64,000 bases of DNA from Bog-473 sp963809825 (lineage in GTDB: Bacteria > Actinomycetota > Acidimicrobiia > Acidimicrobiales > RAAP-2), in contig CAWELJ010000004.1 of assembly GCA_963809825.1 (NCBI GenBank), positions 372,001 to 436,000 of the forward strand, written 5' to 3'. The translations under genes were made by a program, and so were the position numbers. The notes beneath the pieces were generated by a model, which was not told the origin of the DNA, ran no database searches, and saw only the letters and a list, made by a program, of their open reading frames with translations. The stretch's first letter is position 1. Each line of letters begins with the position of its first letter. Shown in pieces: positions 1 through 8,457 of the stretch.

Positions 1-1931
1 TCGTCGACAACGGCAACGACAGTGCAACCTTGGCCGGCACCCCCGCCACGGGCAGTGGGGGCTCCTACCCCTCACCATCACCGCGACGAACGGTTCGGTC
101 CCCGACACCACGCAGACCTTCACCTTGACCGTGGCGTCGCCGCCGACGTTCACCTCCACGAACCCGACGACCACCTTCAACGTGGGCACCACCGAGGGCT
201 ACAACTTCACCGCCACCGACGCCAACACCACGAGCTCGGACATCTCGTTCTCCGAGACCGGCGCCCTGCCCGCCGGGGTGACCTTCGTCGACAACGGCAA
301 CGACACCGCCACCTTGGGTGGCATCCCCGCTGCGGGCAGTGCAGGCTCCTATCCCCTCACCATCACGGCCAGCAACGGGACCAGCCCCGACACCACCCAG
401 GCCTTCACCTTGGTGGTCAAGGACGGTACCGGGCCCCCCCGAAGCTGTTGTCGCCTCCGCTTCAGTCGGCGGGGCGACCGTGTCCTGGACCGCTCCGAGT
501 TCCGACGGCGGCTCTGCGATAACCGGATACACCGTCACGGCCACTCCGGGTGGTCAAGTCTCGGGCGTAAACGGCATCACCACCACCACGTCGTTCAGCG
601 GTCTGAACGACGGAACCGCTTACAGTTTCACGGTGGAAGCGCTCAATGCTCAGGGCCCTGGGCCTGGTGCAACTTCGAACGTCGTGGTGCCAACTTCGAC
701 GCCAATAGTGAATCCGGCAACGGGAACGAGCACGTCACCGGGCGGGACGGCCACCACCCCGACGGTCACCTCGGGATCGGGATCAACCCTCTCGGCGTCC
801 GCCACTGGCTAAGGGACCGTGAATGTGGGTCTCTATTCCACGGATCCTGTGGCCCAGCTCGGGACTGCGACCGACTACTTCGACGTCTCGGTCGCGCCGG
901 GCTCGAGCTTTTCCGCAGTGACCTTCCAAATCTGCGGTGTGGCCGCAGCAACACCATCGAATGGCGGAACGTCAAGTGCGTCGTGGCAGACGCTCTCTGG
1001 TCAAACGCTGCCCCAGGGCACGCCTCCGTGCATCACTGCGACCGTCACGAATTCTTCGGTTCCGTCGATCTCCCAGCTGTACGGCACGATCTTTGCGGTG
1101 GTGAGGTCTCCCCAGGCGCCGGCCTCGATTTCCCCCGCATCGGCTGTCGCGACGGTGGGACACAGCTTCACCTTCGTGGTGCAGACGAACGGATACCCGA
1201 TCGTGGCCATCAGCGAATCGGGTGCGCTGGCCAAGGGACTGACCTTCACCGACCATCACAACGGAACGGCCACCATCTCGGGCACGCCAGCATTCGGGAG
1301 CGGGGGACGGTATTTCCCGACACTCAAGGCAGCGAACTCAAGCGGGTCCGTCACCCAGGCCCTCACCCTGACCGTCGACCAAGCGCCGGCATTCACCTCC
1401 CCCGCATCGGCTGTCGCGAACGGTGGGACACAGCTTCACCTTCGTGGTGCAGACGAACGGATACCCGATCGCGGCCATCAGCGAATCGGGTGCGCTGGCC
1501 AAGGGACTGACCTTCACCGACCATCACAACGGAACGGCCACCATCTCGGGCACGCCAGCATTCGGGAGCGGGGGCACGGAATCTCCCGACACTCAAGGCA
1601 GCGAACTCAAGCGGGTCCGTCACCCAGGCCCTCACCCTGACTGTCGACCAAGCGCCGGCATTCACCTCCCCCGCATCGGCTGTCGCGACGGTGGGACACA
1701 GCTTCACCTTCGTGGTGCAGACGAACGGGATACCCTATCGCGGCCATCAGCGAATCGGGTGCGCTGGCCAAGGGACTGACCTTCACCGACCATCACAACG
1801 GAACGGCCACCATCTCGGGCACGCCAGCATTCGGGAGCGGGGGACGGTATTTCCCGACACTCAAGGCAGCGAACTCGAGCGGGTCCGTCACCCAGGCCCT
1901 CACCCTGACCGTCTACTGGGACCGGCCGTAA
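1..1931 (+). pseudogene. Decayed Ig/FN3-repeat surface protein gene (5' end outside window)
   Basis: The remnant encodes extracellular Ig-like domains of the putative-Ig type (motif SETGALPAGVTF), one fibronectin type III-like domain (about 440-700) and three near-identical 89-residue repeats (motif SESGALAKGLTFTDHHNGTA). The reading frame is broken six times. One C is missing near 66-72. One base is extra in a C7 run at 434-440. A TAA stop lies at 810-812. Single extra bases occur near 1423, 1573 and 1730, each visible by comparing repeat copies. Piecing the frames together gives continuous protein up to TAA at 1929-1931. It was probably an adhesin-like secreted protein. Four of the five indels are +1 insertions, so assembly error is an alternative to true decay. 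Confidence 0.75.
1137..1928 (+). repeat. Three tandem 267-bp coding repeats
   Basis: Three nearly identical units begin at 1137, 1404 and 1673, at the shared sequence gcatcggctgtcgcg. The basic period is 267 bp, or 89 codons. The second unit is 269 bp because of two single-base insertions. Each unit encodes one Ig-like domain. The high nucleotide identity points to recent tandem duplication within the decayed surface-protein gene. Confidence 0.85.
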
Positions 1932-2077
1932 GAATTCAGGGTACGAAGGCGACCGCACCAGTGTGGGGACTGCTCCCTCCGTCGCTCGAAGTTGGCCCCG
2001 AAGCCCCTTGGGTGCACATTGATCGCACCCTCCAATTCGGCTCATAACCACTCGCCGTCGGCGCGAGTCGTCGTATC

Positions 2078-3157
2078 GTGTCGATCGTGGGCTTAGATCA
2101 GGCGGATCTCATCGGAGTCCTCGACCTTGTGCGGGTGGTTGGACAAGCCCGGGACCCGGACGAGTTCTTGCGTGCCACATTGCGCGGGGTCATGGACCTC
2201 GTGCCTTGTTTGGTGGCGAGCATGAACGAGGTCGTTCCGATGGCGGACCGGATGGCGTTCTGGGTCGAACCGCCAATGTTCCGTCCGCCCGACGGAGTTT
2301 CTGAGGCCTTAGCGGAGCTGGCGGGACAGCATCCGCTGATCCGCCATGCCATGGAAACCGGCGACGGGTCAGCCCACCGGATCAGCGACTTCTGGACCCA
2401 GGAAGAGTTCCACGCGAGCCCCCTGTATCGGTTGGTCTACCAACCCATGGGAGTGGAGTATCAGATGTCGGTCACGCTGCCAGCGCCGCAACCGGTGGTT
2501 CTGGGCCTGGCTCTGAGCCGAGCGGAACGGGACTTCTCCGAGCGTGATCGCGGTCTGCTCCAATCTGGCCCGTCCCCACCTGGCGCAGGCGTGGCGTCAC
2601 GCGGGCGAGCAGCAGCGGCTGCGCGGTCTCCTCGACGCGGCGAACGACGCCGTCGGGCAGGAGGGCTCAGGAATGGTGGTCCTGTGGGATCCGCCGAGGA
2701 GTTGACATCCGGCGCCCTCGTCACCTTGTACCGGTTCTTTGGCCGGCCCTCGCCGTTGTCGCCGCTGCCGACACGGGTGCAGCGGTGGGTTGAGGCCCAA
2801 CGGGACCGGTTGGTGAGTGGCGAGCGGCTGGACGTCATGCGGCCTCTCACCGCCGAGCTGGAGGGCCCACGCTGCACGCTGCGCTACCTCCCGCCGCAAG
2901 CCACGCATCCCGGAGCAATTACGGCGGCTTCGCAGGGACGGTCGTCCGGTCGGACATTCGAGTCGCTCGGGCTCAGCGCTCGTGAGGCGGAAATCGTGCA
3001 ATGGGTCACGGTCGGCGAGACGAACGCAGCGATAGCGGCGCGCCTGCACTTGTCACCTGGAACGGTAAAGAAGCACCTGGACAACGTCTACGCCAAACTG
3101 GGGGTCCGAGGCCGCGGCGCGTTGACAGCGTTCGTCCTCGACATCACGGTCGCCTAG
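2078..3157 (+). CDS. LuxR-family transcriptional regulator with an internal out-of-frame segment
   Basis: The C-terminus carries a LuxR-type helix-turn-helix (LSAREAEIVQWVTVGETN, then LSPGTVKKHLDNVYAKLG), so this is a DNA-binding regulator. The N-terminal ~160 residues resemble the sensor part of GAF-like LuxR proteins. Between about 2560 and 2695 the open frame gives low-complexity Arg/Ala/Gly sequence. The next frame gives family-like sequence (NLARPHLAQAWRHAGEQQ, then GMVVLWDPP). One extra C at 2560-2561 and one missing base near 2690-2698 would restore an ordinary protein. The ORF is therefore open but probably carries two compensating indels. The GTG start at 2078 is the first in frame. 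Target genes are unknown. Confidence 0.7.
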   Translation: MSIVGLDQADLIGVLDLVRVVGQARDPDEFLRATLRGVMDLVPCLVASMNEVVPMADRMAFWVEPPMFRPPDGVSEALAELAGQHPLIRHAMETGDGSAHRISDFWTQEEFHASPLYRLVYQPMGVEYQMSVTLPAPQPVVLGLALSRAERDFSERDRGLLQSGPSPPGAGVASRGRAAAAARSPRRGERRRRAGGLRNGGPVGSAEELTSGALVTLYRFFGRPSPLSPLPTRVQRWVEAQRDRLVSGERLDVMRPLTAELEGPRCTLRYLPPQATHPGAITAASQGRSSGRTFESLGLSAREAEIVQWVTVGETNAAIAARLHLSPGTVKKHLDNVYAKLGVRGRGALTAFVLDITVA

Positions 3158-3440
3158 TCCCACGAGCGGGAGCACGACTGCCCCACAACAGGTGCCGGGC
3201 CGGCAGCCCTCTGCGTGGGCGGCGGCGTCGTCAACGTTCGTCGACGTTGACGGATTCGAGCCCGGCCTCTCGAAGTTCGGTCGGGGCTTGCTCGTATCCC
3301 AAACTCTGTCCCAACCATGAGTCCCAGCCCGTCCCACTGGATCCGAGTCGATCCCGCCCTGCCCACCAAACAGCCCTCTGACCAGGACTGATTGGGACGA
3401 CCTGGTCGGACTGGGACTGAGAGGGATTGACCGAACCAAC
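3158..3440. other. Intergenic stretch with no gene seen
   Basis: Together with the following tRNA fragment and the leader of the next gene, this is the longest gene-free stretch of the window (3158-3630). I see no coding frame with family resemblance on either strand. Short GTCCCA/GGGACTG motifs recur between 3300 and 3420. The stretch ends at the tRNA-like fragment. Confidence 0.5.
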
Positions 3441-3485
3441 CTCGTAATGCGCAGGTCAGGAGTTCGAATCTCCTCTCAGGCTCCA
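3441..3485 (+). other. 3' half of a tRNA gene, probable attachment-site remnant
   Basis: The sequence reads as the 3' part of a tRNA from the anticodon loop onward: loop ctcgtaa (anticodon CGT, Thr), variable loop, a perfect T arm (aggag, ttcgaat, ctcct at 3458-3474), acceptor strand ctcaggc (3475-3481), discriminator T and encoded CCA (3483-3485). The sequence 5' of the anticodon loop does not pair with the anticodon stem or form a D arm, so this is not a working tRNA. Duplicated tRNA 3' ends are typical products of site-specific integration. The orientation would put the integrated element to the left. Confidence 0.6.
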
Positions 3486-3630
3486 GTGTGACGTCACAGC
3501 TGCCGCTCACCGGGGGGTTGATCTGCGGACATCCGGGTAATGGGGGCAACAATTGGCTCAACACGCCGACGGCGGGCGCCGAATTAGACGTGATGACGCC
3601 GCGCAGTCCGAGATGCACACGAGGGGGACG

Positions 3631-5520
3631 ATGAGCGGTACCAGGGTCGTTGCGGGAACGTTGGTCGGCACGTTGGTCCTGGTGGGAGCCTCGTCGGTCA
3701 TCCCGCAGCTGGCGCCAGCGCCGGCCGGGGCGACGACCGCGCCGCACGGCGTCGCCGTGAGCCCGAGTGCCGGGCCCGCGTTCGTCCCCCCGGGGTGCGG
3801 CACGGGCGTCCCCGCCTACAACTTCGAGGGAAGCGGCGACGCCGCCGATCCGCAGGTCCTCTACTCGGGCGGCACCTACTACGCGTTCACGACCGGCAAC
3901 GCACTCGGGAACCACATCGCCGCGCTGGTCTCGTCGTCGCCCAACTCGGGCTACGGGCCCTACACGCAGTCCACGCACACCTGCTACGGCTCGTCCGCTC
4001 TGCCGAGCCCGTCAGGGTGGGAGCAGTCCAACACCCAGACCTCGCCCGGCGTCTTCCAATACGGCGGCCACTGGGTGATGTTCTACGACGCCGCCCAAGC
4101 GGGGCACGGGTCGGACACCGGCTTCGACTGCCTCACCGTGGCGACCGCCGGCGCCATCTCGCCGACCAACGTGCAATTCGCCGACGTGGCCAACGGCCCG
4201 CTCGAGTGCCAGCCCATGGGCTCCATCGACCCCGAGCCCTACGTCGACCCCAGCACGGGCGCCGCCTACCTCGTCTGGAAACAGAACGACGGCGGCTCGT
4301 CGGCGCCGGCCTACATCTGGGCCCAGCAGCTCGACGCCAGCGGGACCGGATTCGCCCCCGGGTCCGCGGCCACCCTCCTGATGACCAACAACACCGTCAG
4401 CTATCCCTGGGAGGCCACGGTGGAGAACCCGTCGATGAAGGCGGCCGGCGGCGGCTTCTACCTGGCCTTCTCGGCGGGCGTGTACACGAGCACCGGGTAT
4501 TCCGAGGGGATCACCAGCTGCAGCGGCCCCCTCGGCCCCTGCGGCGCGCAGAGCCAGATCCTCACTTCCTACGGGTCCGTCCTCGGTCCGGGTGGAGGGT
4601 CGCTCTTCTCCGACGCGGGAGGGAACTGGTGGCTCGACTACGCGGCCTGGCAGGGCGGTGCGCCCGGCTGCACGAGCTACGCCTGCGGGGCGGCGAGGCA
4701 GCTCTTCGTGGCGCCGATCACGCTCCCCAGCGTCACGGGGCAGGTGCCGTGCACCGCGCCGGCGGCGCCGTCGGGCTACTACATGGCTGCTTCGGACGGC
4801 GGCATCTTCAACTACGGGAACCTCCCCTTCTGCGGCTCGGCCGGCTCCCTCCCCCTCAACAAGCCCGTGGTCGGGATGGCGCCCACACACGACGGCGGCG
4901 GCTACTGGCTGGTGGCCAGCGACGGCGGGATCTTCGACTACGGCGACGCGCCGTTCCACGGCTCCGCGGGCTCGCTCCCACTCAACAAGCCGATCGTGGG
5001 CATGGCCGCCACCCCGGACGGCGGCGGCTACTGGCTCGTCGCGTCCGACGGGGGCATCTTCAATTACGGCGACGCGGGGTTCTTCGGCTCGGCCGGCGCC
5101 ATCCCGCTCAACCGGCCCATCGTCGGCATGGCCCCGACGGCTGACGGCGGTGGCTACTGGCTCGTCGCGTCGGACGGAGGGATCTTCAATTACGGCGACG
5201 CCGCCTTCCACGGATCGGCGGGCGCGCTCCCGCTCAACAAGCCAGTCGTCGGGATGGCAGCCACCCACGACGGCGGCGGCTACTGGCTCGTCGCGTCCGA
5301 CGGGGGCATCTTTAATTACGGCGACGCCGTGTTCCACGGCTCGGCCGGCGCGCTCCCGCTCAACAAGCCCGTGGTCGGGATGGCCGCCACCCGTGACGGC
5401 GGCGGCTACTGGCTGGTGGCCAGCGACGGCGGGATCTTCGACTACGGCGACGCGCCGTTCCACGGATCGGCCGGCGCGCTCCCACTCAACAAGCCCGTGG
5501 TGGGGATGGCGGCCGCCTGA
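3631..5520 (+). CDS. Secreted GH43-like protein with six C-terminal 42-residue repeats
   Basis: A 629-residue secreted protein. An N-terminal signal sequence (hydrophobic VVAGTLVGTLVLVGASS) is followed, at about residues 45-370, by a domain resembling five-bladed GH43 glycosidases. The acidic positions of that family look present (DAADPQVL, GSIDPEPYVD, TVENPSM). A C-terminal module then has six 42-residue repeats (consensus PIVGMAATPDGGGYWLVASD, then GGIFNYGDAxFHGSAG) and ends in a partial repeat PVVGMAAA. It probably acts on extracellular arabinan- or xylan-like polysaccharide, which is inferred from fold resemblance only. The ATG at 3631 was chosen because gaggggg lies just upstream. In-frame ATGs at 3553 and 3613 are alternatives. 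Confidence 0.7.
   Translation: MSGTRVVAGTLVGTLVLVGASSVIPQLAPAPAGATTAPHGVAVSPSAGPAFVPPGCGTGVPAYNFEGSGDAADPQVLYSGGTYYAFTTGNALGNHIAALVSSSPNSGYGPYTQSTHTCYGSSALPSPSGWEQSNTQTSPGVFQYGGHWVMFYDAAQAGHGSDTGFDCLTVATAGAISPTNVQFADVANGPLECQPMGSIDPEPYVDPSTGAAYLVWKQNDGGSSAPAYIWAQQLDASGTGFAPGSAATLLMTNNTVSYPWEATVENPSMKAAGGGFYLAFSAGVYTSTGYSEGITSCSGPLGPCGAQSQILTSYGSVLGPGGGSLFSDAGGNWWLDYAAWQGGAPGCTSYACGAARQLFVAPITLPSVTGQVPCTAPAAPSGYYMAASDGGIFNYGNLPFCGSAGSLPLNKPVVGMAPTHDGGGYWLVASDGGIFDYGDAPFHGSAGSLPLNKPIVGMAATPDGGGYWLVASDGGIFNYGDAGFFGSAGAIPLNRPIVGMAPTADGGGYWLVASDGGIFNYGDAAFHGSAGALPLNKPVVGMAATHDGGGYWLVASDGGIFNYGDAVFHGSAGALPLNKPVVGMAATRDGGGYWLVASDGGIFDYGDAPFHGSAGALPLNKPVVGMAAA
4768..5517 (+). repeat. 126-bp coding repeat array (six units)
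   Basis: The units recur at an exact 126-bp period (for example ctcaacaagcc at 4855 and 4981). The first unit is divergent and five are close copies. The array encodes a predicted beta-rich module. The same repeat occurs in the three other secreted proteins of this window. Confidence 0.85.
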
Positions 5521-5539
5521 CCTGCCCGCCCGTGCTCGC

Positions 5540-6004
5540 TCAGTCGAGCGCGTCCATCGCACCGAGTGCCGCACGCAGCTCGTCGCGCAGCCGGCCCCGC
5601 CGCGAGGCCTGGTAGAGCGGCCCGGTCCCGTCCGTCAGGAGCCCGCTGATCCGGGCCACCCCGCGGACGTCGACTGGCCCGGCCGCGCCGAGGCGCTCAG
5701 CGGCAGCCTCGAGTTCTTCCCGCACGCCCCGGACGGCGTCGCGGTTCACCGGCGCCTTGCGCAGTGACCCCGCCGGCTTCTCGGCCGCGGCCACGACCCG
5801 GATCAGGCTGTGGGAGAGAAGCCGCCGGTGGGAGGGCCGGCACAGCTGTCCGGCGCGCAGCGCGAGCGTGACGCTCGACTCGGGAGAGGCGCCGGCGGCC
5901 AGCTCGTCGTCGAGGGACGAGGCCCGGAGGCGGGTCAGCAGTCGGTCCCGCAGTCGCACCCGCCGGAGGCCGAGCCCGGCGTCGTGCTCGACGACCACAA
6001 TCAT
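5540..6004 (-). CDS. Conserved hypothetical protein, Arg/Leu-rich
   Basis: A 154-residue protein of unknown function beginning MIVVVEHDAGLGLRRVRL, with motifs SSVTLALRAGQL and GLLTDGTGPLY. It resembles a soluble, mostly helical hypothetical protein common in actinobacteria. There is no signal peptide or membrane segment. It is transcribed divergently from the CGNR zinc-finger gene. The ATG at 6004 lies 24 bp from one arm of a 13-bp inverted repeat, and longer upstream starts would place the repeat inside the coding region. It converges on the propeller-protein gene. Confidence 0.65.
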   Translation of the reverse strand: MIVVVEHDAGLGLRRVRLRDRLLTRLRASSLDDELAAGASPESSVTLALRAGQLCRPSHRRLLSHSLIRVVAAAEKPAGSLRKAPVNRDAVRGVREELEAAAERLGAAGPVDVRGVARISGLLTDGTGPLYQASRRGRLRDELRAALGAMDALD

Positions 6005-6027
6005 CGCCGCCCCCGTGACTGCCGAAC

Positions 6028-6092
6028 CGTGACCATCAAAACCTAGTATGACCGTCATGCCAAGACCAGTCAAGCGTACTTTGATGGTCACG
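6028..6092. promoter_or_regulatory. 13-bp inverted repeat in a divergent promoter region
   Basis: CGTGACCATCAAA at 6028-6040 is the exact reverse complement of TTTGATGGTCACG at 6080-6092, with 39 bp between. The centre (6060) lies 56 bp from the leftward ATG (6004) and 53 bp from the rightward ATG (6113), so the layout is almost symmetrical. This looks like a paired operator for one regulator acting on both genes. The CGNR protein next door is the obvious candidate. Confidence 0.6.
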
Positions 6093-6112
6093 TTCTGCTA
6101 CCATTGTGTGCC

Positions 6113-6718
6113 ATGGCGCAGCCCTCCTGGGTCCCCGACGACGAGACGAAGCCCGCACCAATGCCGCTCCTGGTGGTGCAGTCCTTCGTGAACACCTGGG
6201 AGGGCGACTCGGGCACCGACCTGCTCGCGGACCCGGCGTCCGCCGGCCCGTGGCTCCGCGACGTTGGTCTGCTCGAGCCGGCCGAGGTCGAGGTCGGAGA
6301 CCTTGCCGCCGTGCGCGAGGCACGGGAGGCGATCCGGGCCATGCTCGTCGACAACGCCGGGGGTCCGGCGCCGGACCGGGCGACGATGGATGCGCTGGGA
6401 ACGCTGGCCCAGCGGTGCCGCCTGCAGCCGGGGCTGGCCGCCGACGGAGGCGTCGAGCTGCGGCCGGTCGAGGGGTTCGGGGCGGACGGCGTGGCCACGC
6501 TGCTCCTCATCATCCGCGACGCCCAACGCGACGGCACCTGGGCCCGGCTCAAGGCGTGCCGGAACCCGGACTGCCGTTGGGCCTACTACGACCGCTCCCA
6601 CGCCGGGCGCGGGGCGTGGTGCGACATGGCGGTGTGCGGCAACCGGATCAAGAACCGGAACCTGCGCTCGCGACGCACCGGTGGCGTCCGGGTCAGCGAC
6701 GCCGAGGTCTCGGGGTGA
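6113..6718 (+). CDS. CGNR zinc-finger domain protein, putative transcriptional regulator
   Basis: A 201-residue protein of the family with an N-terminal ABATE-like, stress-induced domain and a C-terminal CGNR zinc finger. The finger reads CRNPDC, then DRS, then WCDMAVCGNR near residues 152-185. Its four cysteines probably bind zinc, and family members are thought to bind DNA. The start is ATG at 6113, and no good Shine-Dalgarno is visible. The stop overlaps the next gene (GTGA at 6715-6718), so the two are translationally coupled. The 13-bp inverted repeat just upstream suggests autoregulation and control of the divergent gene. Confidence 0.8.
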   Translation: MAQPSWVPDDETKPAPMPLLVVQSFVNTWEGDSGTDLLADPASAGPWLRDVGLLEPAEVEVGDLAAVREAREAIRAMLVDNAGGPAPDRATMDALGTLAQRCRLQPGLAADGGVELRPVEGFGADGVATLLLIIRDAQRDGTWARLKACRNPDCRWAYYDRSHAGRGAWCDMAVCGNRIKNRNLRSRRTGGVRVSDAEVSG

Positions 6719-7491
6719 GCCCCACGGTCCGGGTCGTCGAAGACGACAAGGTGGGGACGCTCGCGCTTGACAACGTCGCCAAGCGCAACGCGCTGGGCGC
6801 GGCAACGGTGCAGGAGTTGATGGATGCCCTCGGCGACTTCCAGGAGCGGGGCGTGCGCGCCGTCGTCCTGAAGACCGCTGGGCTCACCGAGGTGTGGTCG
6901 GCCGGTCACGACATCGACGAACTCCCCGTCCGCGGCGTGGACCCGCTCCCGTTCGCCGATCCCCTCGAGGAGCTCCTGCGAGCGGTACGCGGCTACCCCG
7001 GCGCCGTCATCGCCATGGTCCACGGGACCGTGTGGGGCGGCGCATGCGACCTGGTGCTGAACTGCGACCTGGTGGTCGGCGACGAGACCGCGGCGTTCGC
7101 CGTGACACCGGCACGGCTCGGGTTGCCCTATTCCGCATCGGGTATCCAGTACTTCTTGGCCCGGCTTCCGCTCAACGTGGTGAACGAGCTGTTCATGACG
7201 GCCGACCTCATTCCCGCCGAGCGCGCCCACGCGGTGGGCATCCTGAATCGCCTGGTCGGCAGCGAGGAGCTGCAGGACACCACGTACGAACTGGCGCGCA
7301 AGGTGAGGAGCCGCTCGGGTGACGCCATCCGCGCCTACAAGCTCCAGGCCACCACCTTCGTGCGCGCCGTGGCGCTGTCCGCGCAGGATTCGCAGTGGAT
7401 CAACCAATTGCGCCACGACGTCTACTCGGGGGAGGACTACGCGGAGGGCATCGCCGCCTTCCGGGAGAAACGCACACCCGACTTCGAGTAG
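6715..7491 (+). CDS. Methylmalonyl-CoA decarboxylase-like enoyl-CoA hydratase family protein
   Basis: A 258-residue crotonase-fold enzyme. It follows E. coli ScpB (YgfG) along its length: SAGHDIDELP, DPLPFADPLEELLRA, MVHGTVWGGACDL, RLGLPYSASG and a C-terminal YSGEDYAEGIAAFREKR. That points to (R)-methylmalonyl-CoA decarboxylation to propionyl-CoA rather than generic hydration. The oxyanion-hole segments (AGHDI and GTVWGG) are intact. The GTG start at 6715 overlaps the stop of the CGNR gene by 4 nt. A generic enoyl-CoA hydratase/isomerase cannot be excluded. Confidence 0.72.
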   Translation: MSPTVRVVEDDKVGTLALDNVAKRNALGAATVQELMDALGDFQERGVRAVVLKTAGLTEVWSAGHDIDELPVRGVDPLPFADPLEELLRAVRGYPGAVIAMVHGTVWGGACDLVLNCDLVVGDETAAFAVTPARLGLPYSASGIQYFLARLPLNVVNELFMTADLIPAERAHAVGILNRLVGSEELQDTTYELARKVRSRSGDAIRAYKLQATTFVRAVALSAQDSQWINQLRHDVYSGEDYAEGIAAFREKRTPDFE

Positions 7492-7497
7492 ACGCTG

Positions 7498-8379
7498 CTA
7501 GCGGACGACCTCCGCCAGACCCAGTCCGAGAGGGGCCAACAGCCACCCCCAGCGCACGGCCGCGACCACGACCTCCGAGCGATAGCCGTAGAGGACGGCC
7601 AGCTGGACCGGTTGGAAGGACGGCGCGCTGAGGCCGCTGAGGACCGCCACCACCGCCAGCGCCGTCGACGAGGCGAGGCCGGCGGCGAGGGCAACCGCGG
7701 CGTAGTAGGTAACCCGCACGACCGTCAGCCAGGTCCAGCGGCGGAAGGCGTGCCCCGTCCGGGGAACCGCCAGGTTGTGGGGGTGGACGACCGAGCCCAT
7801 GAACAGGGCGGCCCCCGAGAAGGCCAGCAGCGGTCCGGCCAGCAGGAGCACGTCGGTCGTCCACGACGGCGCCGGGCCGACGGCGTGGAGCAGCAGCCCG
7901 ACCAGCGACGCCAGGACCGGGGACTGGTCGACCCACGACGTGGCGCGGCGTTGCCGGAACGGGGCGTCACGGCGCATCAGGTGGACGGCGACCGCCAGCC
8001 AGGCGGTGGTGATGACGTTGGCCAGCACGGCAATCATGGTCCCGGTCGATCCGGCGAAGGCGGCGGCCGCCGGGACGACCCAGAACCCGCTGTTCGGGCT
8101 CACGGCCCAGGCCTCGAGCGAACCCATGCCGGCGCTGCGCGTTCCGCGCGTCGCCAGCGCCGCGCCCAGCAGGAGCCACAGCCCGGCGGAAAGGGCGAGG
8201 GGGCCGACGAGCTCGCCGGCCGAGGACAGACGCCAGGCGGCGACGAGGGAGAGGGAGGCGGACGTGACCAGGATCTGGGCCCGCAACGCGATGGGCCAGG
8301 CGCGCTGGACGCGCTCCCCGCCCTGCGCCGCACCCCAGCCGAGAAGCCCGCCCACCAGGAAGCAGACCAGGCTGAGCAC
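7498..8379 (-). CDS. Multi-pass membrane protein, AEC-type permease-like
   Basis: A 293-residue integral membrane protein with about nine to ten hydrophobic segments, beginning with LVCFLVGGLLGWG. Organisation and small motifs (SPNSGFW, and a cytoplasmic loop RRDAPFRQR) recall auxin-efflux-carrier-type permeases, but the match is loose and the substrate is unknown. The GTG at 8379 is taken as start because the first membrane segment follows directly. It is divergent from the CADD-like gene, with 78 bp between. Confidence 0.55.
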   Translation of the reverse strand: MLSLVCFLVGGLLGWGAAQGGERVQRAWPIALRAQILVTSASLSLVAAWRLSSAGELVGPLALSAGLWLLLGAALATRGTRSAGMGSLEAWAVSPNSGFWVVPAAAAFAGSTGTMIAVLANVITTAWLAVAVHLMRRDAPFRQRRATSWVDQSPVLASLVGLLLHAVGPAPSWTTDVLLLAGPLLAFSGAALFMGSVVHPHNLAVPRTGHAFRRWTWLTVVRVTYYAAVALAAGLASSTALAVVAVLSGLSAPSFQPVQLAVLYGYRSEVVVAAVRWGWLLAPLGLGLAEVVR

Positions 8380-8457
8380 ACCCTGATTGTGCCCCGCCGC
8401 CCGCCGCCCCCGGGGAGGCCCCGGTAGCGGGGTCGCGGCAGAAGATAAGGTGCCGCA

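Noticed and set aside
1137..1928. Insertion element suspected from the 267-bp repeat
   Set aside because: The repeat encodes Ig domains in frame. There are no inverted ends or transposase.
3414..3485. A complete 72-nt tRNA
   Set aside because: GACTGAG at 3414 pairs partly with the acceptor strand, but no D arm forms and the anticodon stem does not pair, so only the 3' half is supported.
4768..5517. CRISPR array or satellite-like repeat
   Set aside because: The 126-bp period is coding with no spacers, and each unit translates into the same 42-residue motif. No CRISPR array is seen anywhere in the window.
6106..6714. N-terminal extension of the enoyl-CoA hydratase-like protein over the CGNR gene
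   Set aside because: The frame is open, but the CGNR frame carries a real zinc-finger family. The hydratase begins at the GTGA overlap.
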